Source: Bordetella parapertussis (lineage in GTDB: Bacteria; Pseudomonadota; Gammaproteobacteria; Burkholderiales; Burkholderiaceae_A). From it: a stretch of 64,000 nucleotides of DNA. This document shows, piece after piece, positions 37,152 to 45,125 of the stretch (position 1 is the first letter of the stretch; each line of letters starts with the position of its first letter). A program made the translations under genes and the position numbers. The stretch is from the NCBI GenBank assembly GCA_945901825.1, contig CAMDMC010000006.1:1-64000 (forward strand), read 5' to 3'. The notes below the pieces were generated by a model. The model saw only the letters and a program-made list of their open reading frames with translations, was not told the origin of the DNA and did not search any database.

Positions 37152-38085
37152 GCAGGCCATCGCCTGGCAGCTCGAGTTTTCGGTCTCCCTGTTTTTCCCC
37201 CATGAGGCTGCAGCTGAGCAATGGCTTGGCGACTGGAGCGACCGACTCATGGAAGAAGGCGCGCTCAGCATGGCACTTGATGAGACGGCGCTTTGTATTC
37301 TTATTCCCACTACTCTGGACCCTGCCTGCTGGTGGGCGTCCCAACAGGGCAAGGTCAGCGGCCTTGCCCTTCAAGAGCAGCCCAGAATCTCGAAGATTTA
37401 TGATGAGGACTGGGTACGCACGACTCAGGCCCAGTTTGAGCCGATGGTCATTGCCGAGACGCTGTGGCTAGGTGCCAGCTGGCACGAGGTGCCTGCGCTT
37501 TTTCGTGAGCCCCCAGGCCGGGCCCTGACCATCGACCCTGGCCTTGCATTTGGAACGGGCAGCCATGCCACCACCCAGCTCTGCCTTGAGGCCATTGCGT
37601 CTCTGGTTCACTCGGCCGCCCAATGCCGAAGACCGGGCCAAGGCAGCGCGCCTCGGCGCGTCCTTGACTACGGGTGCGGCTCGGGGGTGCTCGGGCTTGC
37701 CTGGGCGGTGCTTACCGACACCAATGACGAGGTCATCGGCCTTGATATTGACCCGGTTGCCGTGACCACTGCAAAGGACAATGCCAGGCTTAACGGGCTC
37801 GCGTCGCGGGTATGTTTTGTCGATGCCGACGCAGCCATTTGCGGGCCGTTTGATCTTGTACTTGCCAATATCCTTGCCCAGCCCCTTAAGGTTCTTGCCC
37901 CTGTGCTTGTTGATCTGGCTGCTAAGGGCCAGCTTGTTCTCGCAGGCCTTTTAGACCGACAGGCCGAGGAGCTGATTCGAGTCTACCGTGAGGCCTCTCA
38001 CGGCAGTTGTCAGCTAGAGGTTTTTGGCCAAAGGGATGGCTGGACTTGTCTGTGGAAGCGACCTGCAGACGCGACACAAACTTAA
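37129..38085 (+). CDS. prmA: ribosomal protein L11 methyltransferase
   Basis: SAM-dependent trimethylation of ribosomal protein L11. The family motifs '[20 protein letters not shown]' (substrate and SAM region), '[14 protein letters not shown]' (motif I), '[16 protein letters not shown]' and '[11 protein letters not shown]' are intact. The start is unclear: no ATG or GTG lies near the expected N-terminus. I give the TTG at 37129, which overlaps the end of accC by 23 bp and yields 318 residues; the ATC at 37159, just before [12 protein letters not shown], would give a more typical N-terminus and 308 residues. The zinc-ribbon DUF3426 gene that often follows prmA in this group is missing. Confidence 0.93.
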   Translation: MSANPSSRQAIAWQLEFSVSLFFPHEAAAEQWLGDWSDRLMEEGALSMALDETALCILIPTTLDPACWWASQQGKVSGLALQEQPRISKIYDEDWVRTTQAQFEPMVIAETLWLGASWHEVPALFREPPGRALTIDPGLAFGTGSHATTQLCLEAIASLVHSAAQCRRPGQGSAPRRVLDYGCGSGVLGLAWAVLTDTNDEVIGLDIDPVAVTTAKDNARLNGLASRVCFVDADAAICGPFDLVLANILAQPLKVLAPVLVDLAAKGQLVLAGLLDRQAEELIRVYREASHGSCQLEVFGQRDGWTCLWKRPADATQT

Positions 38086-38105
38086 GAAAGGGACTCCTGC
38101 TAACC

Positions 38106-39080
38106 ATGACCAACCTAAACCTTGAGGCCTCAGAAGCCTTTTCAAAACCACCTATGCAGCTTCAGGTGAGTGGCTCCATTGCCTTTGACACCATTATGGT
38201 TTTTCAAGGTCGGTTTAAAGACCATATTCTTGCCGACCAGGTTCACATGTTAAACGTTGCCTTTCTTGCGCCGGAGATGCGCCAGGAGTTTGGAGGCTGC
38301 GCAGCCAACATTGCCTATGGACTTCTTGGCCTGGGATGCCCCACACGACTTTTAGGCGCCATTGGCAAAGATGGGCATGACTACCTTCAACGGCTGCAGT
38401 CCTTTGGTGCCGATGTCTCGGGCGTTGTCGTAAGAGACAGCCTGTTCACAGCCCAGGCTTTTATTACCACCGACCTCGATGACAACCAGATCACGGCCTT
38501 TCACCCCGGCGCAATGGCAGTGGCCCACGAGGCCAAGGTTGTGCCCAACCCCGCAAGCCTCGGCATAGTCTCGCCCAACGGCAGGCAGGCCATGCTCGAC
38601 CATGCCCAGGCCTTTTCTGATGCAGGCATTGCTTTTGTATTTGACCCAGGTCAGGGCCTGCCCATGTTCAACAAGGACGAGCTGCTTGGTTTCATCAAGA
38701 AGGCAAGCTGGCTTGCTGTCAATGACTACGAGGGCGAGATGCTTAGTCGAACCGTGGGTCTAGGTTTGTCTGAGCTTCGCAGGCATTTGCAGCCTCATCC
38801 CCAGGCTGCAGTCATTGTTACCAAGGGCAGTCAGGGCGTCTGGCTTGATGGTCCGCAAGGAAGCCAGACCCTTGATGCGGTTCGTGTTGAGAAGGCCTTG
38901 GACCCAACAGGCTGCGGCGATGCGTTTCGCGCGGGGCTGCTCTGGGGCCTTGCCCACGGACTGCCCGTCTCGGCCAGCTGCAAGGCTGGGGTTTACTTAG
39001 GTGCAGCGAAGGTGCAGGTTCGTGGTGCCCAGAACCACAGTATTGATCCTGCAGCCGTTAAGGCCGCAGCACTTGCCTAG
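38106..39080 (+). CDS. PfkB family carbohydrate kinase, adenosine kinase-like
   Basis: Ribokinase-fold sugar or nucleoside kinase. The 324-residue protein has 'EFGGCAANIAYGLLGLG' (substrate-binding GG motif), 'GKDGHDYLQRL' and the catalytic C-terminal signature 'LDPTGCGDAFRAGLL' with its Asp base. Position after accB-accC-prmA and overall sequence suggest the betaproteobacterial adenosine kinase group; substrate is inference. I start at the ATG at 38106 (AAGGGA about 11 nt upstream). Its stop shares CTAG (39077-39080) with the convergent yggT. Confidence 0.92.
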   Translation: MTNLNLEASEAFSKPPMQLQVSGSIAFDTIMVFQGRFKDHILADQVHMLNVAFLAPEMRQEFGGCAANIAYGLLGLGCPTRLLGAIGKDGHDYLQRLQSFGADVSGVVVRDSLFTAQAFITTDLDDNQITAFHPGAMAVAHEAKVVPNPASLGIVSPNGRQAMLDHAQAFSDAGIAFVFDPGQGLPMFNKDELLGFIKKASWLAVNDYEGEMLSRTVGLGLSELRRHLQPHPQAAVIVTKGSQGVWLDGPQGSQTLDAVRVEKALDPTGCGDAFRAGLLWGLAHGLPVSASCKAGVYLGAAKVQVRGAQNHSIDPAAVKAAALA

Positions 39081-39679
39081 CCTGTCCCAAGCAAGGCCTT
39101 CAGAACCGATGCCTCTAAGCTTGCCTGAAAGCTCACCAAGACCTGAAGAATAAGAAAGGCAATGATGGGGGAGAAATCGAGACCCCAGGGCTGACGCTCG
39201 GGCATACGCCGTGCAATAGGTTCAATAAGTGGTCGCAGCAAAAGCCGCAGAACGGGCCGAAGCGCTGCCGCCGTGGTGCTTTTGGAGAACCAGCTTAAAA
39301 TCGCCTCCGCAATAACCAGGACAATCAGAAACTTCAACCACCAGCCGACAAGCCAGACCAGGGCAATAATAAGAACAAGCCCGAAAGGCCGCACCACAGG
39401 CTCTGAACCTACAAGGTCAGGGTCAAGGCTGACCATAAGAAAACGAATGGTTGCCAAGGCAAGTGCCACCAGAACAGCCGCGAAAAGACTTCCCCAGTCT
39501 GTCTTCGCATTGGGCGGGAATAGACGGCGCATGGGAATGGAAAGCCAGTCGGTGATACGAAAAACCACCTGACTCAAGGGATTCATTGGGTGAAGCTTGG
39601 CAAATTGCAGGTAGGCCCGAAGCATAAAACAAACGGCCAGAAGACTACCTGCAGCTTTCAATAAAAACCAGAGGGCCAT
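39077..39679 (-). CDS. YggT family membrane protein
   Basis: A 200-residue inner-membrane protein with two YGGT repeats, each about 90 residues: the first with 'NPLSQVVFRITDWLSIPMRR', the second with 'LRPVLRLLLRPLIEPIARRM'. About four hydrophobic segments are visible. YggT proteins are linked to osmotic stress tolerance in E. coli and to division or septal sites in other bacteria; the role here is not known. It is preceded by the terminator of the histone-like gene. Confidence 0.9.
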   Translation of the reverse strand: MALWFLLKAAGSLLAVCFMLRAYLQFAKLHPMNPLSQVVFRITDWLSIPMRRLFPPNAKTDWGSLFAAVLVALALATIRFLMVSLDPDLVGSEPVVRPFGLVLIIALVWLVGWWLKFLIVLVIAEAILSWFSKSTTAAALRPVLRLLLRPLIEPIARRMPERQPWGLDFSPIIAFLILQVLVSFQASLEASVLKALLGTG

Positions 39680-39699
39680 GGTTCGCAGAAGCTAAAGTG

Positions 39700-39722
39700 A
39701 AAAACCCCGCCCAAGGGCGGGG
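39700..39722 (-). terminator. intrinsic terminator of the histone-like gene
   Basis: An 8-bp perfect GC stem (39705-39712 paired with 39715-39722) with a 2-nt loop, followed on the minus strand by five T residues (39700-39704). It lies 26 bp after the histone-like stop codon. Confidence 0.85.
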
Positions 39723-39747
39723 TGTGCACAGACGACGTGCTAAGGAA

Positions 39748-40236
39748 TTACGGACGCGAGCCCGTAGGAAACGGCCAGGTGCTCGAGATCGGTGCTGCAG
39801 GAGCAACAGGCTTAGCAGCGGCCTTCTTTGCAGCAGGCCTCTTGGCTGCAGCCTTTTTAGCGGCAGGCTTCTTGGCAGCAGCTTTCTTAGCTGCGGGCTT
39901 CTTAGCAGCGGCTTTCTTAGCGGCGGGCTTCTTAGCAGCGGCTTTTTTAGCGGCGGGCTTCTTAGCAGCGGCTTTCTTGGCTGCGGGCTTCTTAGCAGCA
40001 GCTTTCTTAGCAGCGGGCTTCTTAGCAGCAGCTTTCTTAGCAGCGGGCTTCTTAGCAGCAGCTTTCTTCGCAGCGGGCTTCTTGGCAGCCGCTTTCTTCG
40101 CAGCAGGCTTCTTCGCAGCTACTTTTTTAGCAGCAGGCTTTTTCGCAGCGACTTTCTTAGCTACCGACTTTGCTGCCACTTTCTTTGCTTCTGGTTTTGC
40201 GGCTTTCGCCTTTTTTACCTTCTTCTTTGTTGCCAT
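39748..40236 (-). CDS. histone H1-like lysine/alanine-rich repeat protein
   Basis: A 162-residue, very basic protein of the bacterial H1-like (AlgP/HctB-type) class, expected to bind DNA through its lysines and affect nucleoid structure or transcription. After a 32-residue start ([11 protein letters not shown] and more) there are eleven consecutive 10-residue units of the form [10 protein letters not shown] with few changes (one RPAAKK, one KKV), then a 20-residue tail ending '[11 protein letters not shown]' without lysine. AAGGAG lies 7 nt before the ATG at 40236. The gene has its own terminator and a palindrome upstream, so it is probably monocistronic. Confidence 0.93.
   Translation of the reverse strand: MATKKKVKKAKAAKPEAKKVAAKSVAKKVAAKKPAAKKVAAKKPAAKKAAAKKPAAKKAAAKKPAAKKAAAKKPAAKKAAAKKPAAKKAAAKKPAAKKAAAKKPAAKKAAAKKPAAKKAAAKKPAAKKAAAKRPAAKKAAAKPVAPAAPISSTWPFPTGSRP
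39811..40140 (-). repeat. eleven tandem 30-bp units inside the histone-like gene
   Basis: The 330 bp encode eleven copies of a 10-residue KPAAKK(A/V)AAK unit. Units differ mainly at third codon positions (for example GCA, GCG and GCT for Ala), so they are not perfect repeats. Units like this can expand or contract by slippage or recombination, and copy number may vary between strains. Confidence 0.95.
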
Positions 40237-40252
40237 TTTATTTCTCCTTTAT

Positions 40253-40302
40253 GCCGATTCGTTTCGGCAGGGTCACAGGGAGATTCGAGCATCATGCTCG
40301 AA
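40253..40302. promoter_or_regulatory. palindromes upstream of the histone-like gene
   Basis: A perfect 9-bp inverted repeat around one central base (arms TTCGAGCAT and ATGCTCGAA, 40284-40302) lies 48 bp before the start codon. A second, smaller one (GCCGA 40253-40257 and TCGGC 40264-40268) is closer to the gene. The first looks like an operator for a dimeric regulator or the top of an RNA hairpin. No matching regulator gene is beside it. Confidence 0.5.
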
Positions 40303-40330
40303 CCATTCATTTGCGCAAGACCCTACTAAA

Positions 40331-40353
40331 AGAAAAAAGCCTGAGGGGCTTTT
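40331..40353 (-). terminator. intrinsic terminator downstream of nrdB
   Basis: Stem AAAAGCC (40335-40341) paired with GGCTTTT (40347-40353), loop of 5 nt; on the minus strand the 3' arm runs into a T-rich tract (TTTTTTCTTTT). It lies about 90 bp after the nrdB stop. It is nearly symmetrical, but the plus strand side has no gene to terminate. Confidence 0.65.
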
Positions 40354-40442
40354 CTCTAAAGTCCAACGCCAATGAATACGGGAGAGACGTCCCTTGACCA
40401 GAGAAGACTGGCCAATCGATGAGTGAGAAAGGCTTGTTGCCT

Positions 40443-41582
40443 TTATTCCCAACTCAGGGCACCACCCGTCTGATACTCAATCACACGGGTCTCAAAGAAG
40501 TTGCGCTCCTTCTTAAGGTCGACCATTTCGGCCATCCATGGGAAGGGATTCTCTTCGTTACCAAAAACGGGCTCAAGCCCAATTTGTTGGCAACGGCGGT
40601 TTGCGATGTATCGCAGGTAACTTTTAAACATGCTGGCGTTAAGACCAAGCACACCGCGAGGCATGGTGTCCTCGGCATAACGGTACTCGAGGTCGACCGC
40701 CTTCACGAACAAGTCACGTAGTTCTTCACGGAACTCGGGCGTCCAGAGTTGCGGGTTCTCGAGCTTGATGGTGTTAACAAGGTCAATACCGAAATTGCAG
40801 TGCATCGACTCGTCACGAAGAATGTACTGGTACTGCTCAGCAGCACCCGTCATTTTGTTCTGGCGCCCGAGGGCCAAAATTTGTACAAAACCCACGTAAA
40901 AGAACAGGCCCTCCATGATGCAGCTAAAGACAATAAGGGAACGCAGGAGTTTCTGATCGTTCTCAAGCGTTCCTGTCTTGAACTGCGGGTTGGTCAGGAC
41001 GTCGATGAAAGGAATAAGGAACTCGTCCTTGTCACGAATGGAGGAGACCTCGTGGTAAGCATTGAAGATCTCTGCCTCATTAAGGCCGAGCGACTCAACA
41101 ATGTACTGGTAGGCATGGGTATGAATGGCCTCCTCGAAGGCCTGGCGCAGCAGGTACTGGCGACATTCGGGGGCCGTGATGTGCCGGTAGGTGCCAAGCA
41201 CGATATTGTTGGCGGCCAGGCTGTCGGCCGTTACAAAAAAACCAAGATTGCGCTTAATGACTCGACGCTCGTCTTCTGTAAGACCATTTGGGTCTTTCCA
41301 GAGCGCAATGTCGCGAGACATATTGATTTCCTGAGGCATCCAGTGGTTCGCACAGCCTGAAAGGTATTTTTCCCACGCCCACTTGTACTTGAAAGGGACG
41401 AGCTGGTTGACGTCGGTGGCCGCATTAATAATGCGCTTGTCTTCAACGCGCACTCGCCGCTCGGTGGCATTTGCAAGAAGCGTCGACGGCAACTCAGCTT
41501 CGGGTTCAACCGAAGCGAGGAGACCAGCAGCGGGCTGAGGCCTAGCTAACGACGATGGTGCGGAGTCTTCCCAGTTCAACAT
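40443..41582 (-). CDS. nrdB: class Ia ribonucleotide reductase, beta subunit
   Basis: Holds the diferric-tyrosyl radical cofactor that drives ribonucleotide reduction in NrdA. At 379 residues it has the expected length. The motif EEAIHTHAY shows metal ligands E151 and H154 and the radical tyrosine Y158; further ligands are in '[12 protein letters not shown]' and '[10 protein letters not shown]'. The C-terminus, which should dock on NrdA, ends [10 protein letters not shown]. It is downstream of nrdA with a 196-bp spacer that contains a good promoter, so it can be transcribed separately as well. Confidence 0.98.
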   Translation of the reverse strand: MLNWEDSAPSSLARPQPAAGLLASVEPEAELPSTLLANATERRVRVEDKRIINAATDVNQLVPFKYKWAWEKYLSGCANHWMPQEINMSRDIALWKDPNGLTEDERRVIKRNLGFFVTADSLAANNIVLGTYRHITAPECRQYLLRQAFEEAIHTHAYQYIVESLGLNEAEIFNAYHEVSSIRDKDEFLIPFIDVLTNPQFKTGTLENDQKLLRSLIVFSCIMEGLFFYVGFVQILALGRQNKMTGAAEQYQYILRDESMHCNFGIDLVNTIKLENPQLWTPEFREELRDLFVKAVDLEYRYAEDTMPRGVLGLNASMFKSYLRYIANRRCQQIGLEPVFGNEENPFPWMAEMVDLKKERNFFETRVIEYQTGGALSWE

Positions 41583-41647
41583 AGTGATCTCACTTTCAAC
41601 GTAAAAAATAGAACAACGTGCTACTCGTGAGATTCAGTTGTTTCAAC

Positions 41648-41704
41648 AGTTCAGATAATGCAAGAACTATCGTCACGAGGCAATTGTTTTTAATTAAAAA
41701 AAAC
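41648..41704 (-). promoter_or_regulatory. nrdB: sigma-70-like promoter for nrdB with AT-rich UP-like tract
   Basis: Minus strand: -35 TTGCCT (41678-41683), a 17-bp spacer, -10 CATTAT (41655-41660). Directly upstream of the -35 is an A/T run (41684-41704) of the kind bound by the RNA polymerase alpha subunit. The predicted start near 41648 gives a leader of about 65 nt. Arms CTCGTGA (41624-41630) and TCACGAG (41673-41679) flank the -10. Confidence 0.5.
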
Positions 41705-41778
41705 GTGCAAAGACGATGAACAGAAAATTCGTCTCATTTGCTCCACACTTTTTGGAATTCAAAAAACGAACGGGCAAT

Positions 41779-44778
41779 TTATTGGCAGGCCTCGCAATCG
41801 GGGTTGTCGATGGAACAGAACTGCGCATCGGTTGCCGGTGACGACCCGCCCGATTTGGATGAGGCAATGATGGGGTCTGAAGGATTCACCACCGATGCAC
41901 CCGTTGCCGCGGAAGCCGCTGATTTAGCGGCTGTAGGGACACCGCCTGAAACAGTCACCGCATTAAGTTGCCCAGTGTTTAGGGTGCTCTTTTCGGCATG
42001 GGTTGCTCCCATGGTTCGCAGGTAATAGGTGGTTTTAAGGCCGCGCAGCCAGGCGAGCTTGTACGTCTCGTCAAGCTTTTTACCCGAGACGCCTGCAATG
42101 TAAATATTGAGCGACTGGGCCTGGTCGATCCACTTCTGACGACGTGCCGCGCACTCGACCATCCACTTGGTGTCCACCTCGAAGGCCGTGGCGTAAAGCT
42201 CTCGAAGCTCGGCCGGCACGCGATCGATCTTTGCAAGGCTGCCATCGAAATACTTAAGGTCGGCCACCATAACTTCATCCCAGAGCCCAAGCGCTTTAAG
42301 GTCGCGAACCATGGTCTCGTTGACCACTGTGAATTCCCCAGAAAGGTTCGACTTCACATACAGGTTTTGGTAGGTGGGTTCAATGGAGGCGGAGATTCCG
42401 ACGATATTGGAAATGGTTGCCGTGGGAGCAATGGCCACGCAGTTGGAGTTGCGCATGCCGTAGGCGCCAATACGCGCGCGCAAGGCGGCCCAGTCGAGCC
42501 TTGCCCGCCGATCAACCTCAACATATCCACCGCGCTCTTTTTCAAGAAGATCGAGGGTGTCAAGCGGAAGGATGCCCTGGTCCCAGAGGGAGCCCTTGAA
42601 ACTGGAATAGGCTCCGCGCTCTTCGGCCAGGTCGGTTGATGCCCAGTAGGCCTCGTAACAGACCATTTCCATGGACTGGTCAGCAAACTCGACCGCACGC
42701 TCACTGCCATAGGGAATGCGCATGGCATGCAAAGACTCTTGGAAACCCATGATGCCCAAGCCGACGGGCCGATGACGCAGATTGGCATTACGGGCTTTGG
42801 CCACCGCATAGTAGTTAATGTCAATGACGTTATCGAGCATGCGCATGGCCGTACCGATGGTGGTTTTGAGCTTGGCATGGTCGAGCTCAAGGCCACCTGC
42901 TTTGGTGGGTTTAAGGTGATGCACCAGGTTCACCGAGCCAAGATTACAAACTGCGATTTCGGACTCGTTCGTGTTGAGGGTGATTTCGGTGCATAGGTTT
43001 GAGCTGTGCACCACACCCACATGTTGCTGCGGGCTACGGATGTTGCAGGGGTCTTTGAAGGTAATCCAGGGATGGCCCGTTTCAAAGAGCATGGTGAGCA
43101 TCTTGCGCCAAAGGGCGCTGGCCTGAATTGTCTTGGATAACCGAATCTCGCCGCGCTCGGCCTTCGCCTCGTAGGCAACATAGGCCTCTTCAAAGGCTTT
43201 TCCCACCTTCTCATGAAGATCGGGTACGTCGGCCGGCGAAAACAGGGTCCATTCTTTGTCTTCCATGACCCGCTTCATAAAGAGGTCGGGAATCCAGTTG
43301 GCCGTATTCATGTCGTGCGTGCGACGCCGGTCATCGCCGGTGTTTTTACGCAGCTCGAGGAATTCTTCAATATCAAGGTGCCAACTTTCGAGGTAGGTGC
43401 AGACAGCGCCTTTGCGCTTGCCACCCTGGTTAACAGCCACCGCGGTGTCATTGACTACCTTCAAGAAGGGAACAACACCCTGGCTCTTTCCGTTGGTTCC
43501 CTTAATGTGGCTGCCCAGCGCTCGCACCGGAGTCCAGTCGTTGCCCAAGCCACCGGCGTACTTCGCTAAGAGTGCGTTTTCTTTGATGGCCTCGTAAATA
43601 CCATCGAGGTCATCGGCCACGGTGGTGAGGTAGCAGGAAGACAGCTGGGAATGGGTGGTCCCGCTGTTGAAGAGCGTTGGCGTTGAGCTCATGAAGTCAA
43701 AGCTCGAGAGCAGTTGGTAAAACTCAATGGCCTTGTCTTCGCGATTAATTTCTGCAATGGCCAGGCCCATGGCAACCCGCATAAAGAAGGCCTGCGGCAT
43801 CTCGATACGACGGCCCTCACCCGAGAAGGTGTCGTTGCGGTCAATGAGAAAGTAACGGTCGTAGAGGGTCTGCAGGCCGTGGTAGTCAAACTGCAGATCA
43901 CGGTCGGCCACAATGGCCTGGGACATACGCTTGAGGTCAAAACGGGCAAGGTCGTCGTTTAATAGACCGATCTCAATGCCCTTCTTGATGTAGCGGGGGA
44001 AGTAGTCAACGTAGCGAGACGCCATCTCGGCCTGCGGGATCTCTGACCCCAGGATTTCCTTGCGAATGGTGTGCAACAACAGCCGGGCACTGACTTTTGC
44101 ATAGGCGGGGTCCTTTTCGGTTAACGCGCGTGCCGCCAAAATGGCGGACTTTTCAATTTCATCGATGGGTACACCGTCGTAGATGTTCTTCAGTGTGTCG
44201 GCAAGAACCTGTGGCGCACTGACCTGATCATCAAGCCCAAGGCAGGCATCTGCGATTAGGCCCTTAAGCCAGGCCTGGTCAAGCGGAACCGATCGACCAT
44301 CAACCAGCATGGAGAGACTGTGTTCGACGGTGTCTTGCTTGGCCTTGCTTGCGCGCTCTTGAGAGCGTTTCTCACGATAGAGCACATAGGCCCGGGCGAT
44401 TTCATGCTCACCGGAACGCATAAGCGCAAGCTCAACCTGGTCTTGAATGTCTTCAATATGAACGGTGCCACCGGCGGGAAGCCTGCGCAACAGTGCTGCA
44501 ACAACCGAGGCGCTTAGCGCCTCGGTGACCTCACGAACCCTGGCGCTGGCTGCGCCCTGACCACCCTGCACCGCAAGAAAGGCCTTGGTAAGGGCAACGG
44601 TTATTTTGGGTGCCTCAAAGGTGACCACAGCGCCGTTGCGGCGAATAACCTTAATGTCGCTCAGGCTGGCATGGGTGGACATGCCCTGCTCGCGCTGACT
44701 GTTTTTTGAATCGGTCAGGCTGGATAGATGGCCCGAGCTTGACTGGCTAGTCTCGGTGGATTGGGCGGCCCGTTGCAT
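41779..44778 (-). CDS. nrdA: class Ia ribonucleotide reductase, alpha subunit
   Basis: Reduces ribonucleoside diphosphates to deoxyribonucleotides. The 999-residue protein has an N-terminal ATP-cone (about residues 38-130, 'IKVIRRNGAVVTFEAPKI'), the ten-stranded barrel with 'NLCTEITLNTNESEIAVCNLGSVNL'-type core (active-site Cys and Asn), 'PTATISNIVGISASIEP' and the C-terminal thioredoxin-reducible pair C995 and C998 (DCEACQ). I start at the ATG at 44778, preceded by AAGGAG at 9 nt; an in-frame ATG 14 codons earlier lacks this. The first 35 residues are Ser/Gln-rich. Upstream are probable NrdR boxes. Confidence 0.97.
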   Translation of the reverse strand: MQRAAQSTETSQSSSGHLSSLTDSKNSQREQGMSTHASLSDIKVIRRNGAVVTFEAPKITVALTKAFLAVQGGQGAASARVREVTEALSASVVAALLRRLPAGGTVHIEDIQDQVELALMRSGEHEIARAYVLYREKRSQERASKAKQDTVEHSLSMLVDGRSVPLDQAWLKGLIADACLGLDDQVSAPQVLADTLKNIYDGVPIDEIEKSAILAARALTEKDPAYAKVSARLLLHTIRKEILGSEIPQAEMASRYVDYFPRYIKKGIEIGLLNDDLARFDLKRMSQAIVADRDLQFDYHGLQTLYDRYFLIDRNDTFSGEGRRIEMPQAFFMRVAMGLAIAEINREDKAIEFYQLLSSFDFMSSTPTLFNSGTTHSQLSSCYLTTVADDLDGIYEAIKENALLAKYAGGLGNDWTPVRALGSHIKGTNGKSQGVVPFLKVVNDTAVAVNQGGKRKGAVCTYLESWHLDIEEFLELRKNTGDDRRRTHDMNTANWIPDLFMKRVMEDKEWTLFSPADVPDLHEKVGKAFEEAYVAYEAKAERGEIRLSKTIQASALWRKMLTMLFETGHPWITFKDPCNIRSPQQHVGVVHSSNLCTEITLNTNESEIAVCNLGSVNLVHHLKPTKAGGLELDHAKLKTTIGTAMRMLDNVIDINYYAVAKARNANLRHRPVGLGIMGFQESLHAMRIPYGSERAVEFADQSMEMVCYEAYWASTDLAEERGAYSSFKGSLWDQGILPLDTLDLLEKERGGYVEVDRRARLDWAALRARIGAYGMRNSNCVAIAPTATISNIVGISASIEPTYQNLYVKSNLSGEFTVVNETMVRDLKALGLWDEVMVADLKYFDGSLAKIDRVPAELRELYATAFEVDTKWMVECAARRQKWIDQAQSLNIYIAGVSGKKLDETYKLAWLRGLKTTYYLRTMGATHAEKSTLNTGQLNAVTVSGGVPTAAKSAASAATGASVVNPSDPIIASSKSGGSSPATDAQFCSIDNPDCEACQ

Positions 44779-45125
44779 GGCTCTTTTCTCCTTAGGCGGG
44801 AAATTTAAAACAAGAGGCATGCAGACAATGAAGCCGCTGCATACCGTGACAATGACAAAACAGCTTTCATTTGCACTGAGTGCTTGAGTTTCCCCAACAC
44901 ACTACCGGTAGTACAGACAAGCCGTCATAAGTACTAATTCTAGTAGTGGAAGGCATCTAAGAGCAAGCCTCAGGCCTAGGATAATCCCTAGAAAATCCCT
45001 CAACCCTGCCCAGAGGTAGGCCCCTTAAGGAAAAAAAATTTTTTCTTCGATATAGCGTCGGCTCGGGCGCATCTGGCCTGTCAATTGCCTCCAGACCTAA
45101 TGGATCCCAGGCGGTTTTTTATAGG
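44779..45125 (-). promoter_or_regulatory. nrdA: nrdA regulatory region: promoter, paired NrdR-box-like palindromes, A/T tract
   Basis: This 347-bp gap has no gene. On the minus strand a promoter can be read: -35 TTGCTC (44961-44966), 18-bp spacer, -10 TAGAAT (44937-44942), start near 44930 and a leader of about 150 nt with AAGGAG before the ATG. Two palindromes with the NrdR core ACTA-N4-TAGT lie at 44933-44944 (over the -10) and 44901-44912 (ACTACCGGTAGT). Their centres are 32 bp apart, about three helical turns. Further upstream is A8T6 (45031-45044). The part near 45045-45125 is downstream of ampD and shows no clear terminator. Confidence 0.65.

Noticed and set aside
39811..40140. CRISPR-like spaced repeats (30-bp period)
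   Set aside because: The units are directly adjacent with no unique spacers, keep a reading frame and vary at third codon positions; it is a coding repeat.
39722..40375. 217-codon plus-strand open frame encoding repeated [14 protein letters not shown] hydrophobic units
   Set aside because: It is the antisense of the lysine/alanine repeat gene; the periodic composition removes stop codons. No ribosome-binding site or family resemblance supports it, and the minus-strand frame has a strong Shine-Dalgarno and terminator.
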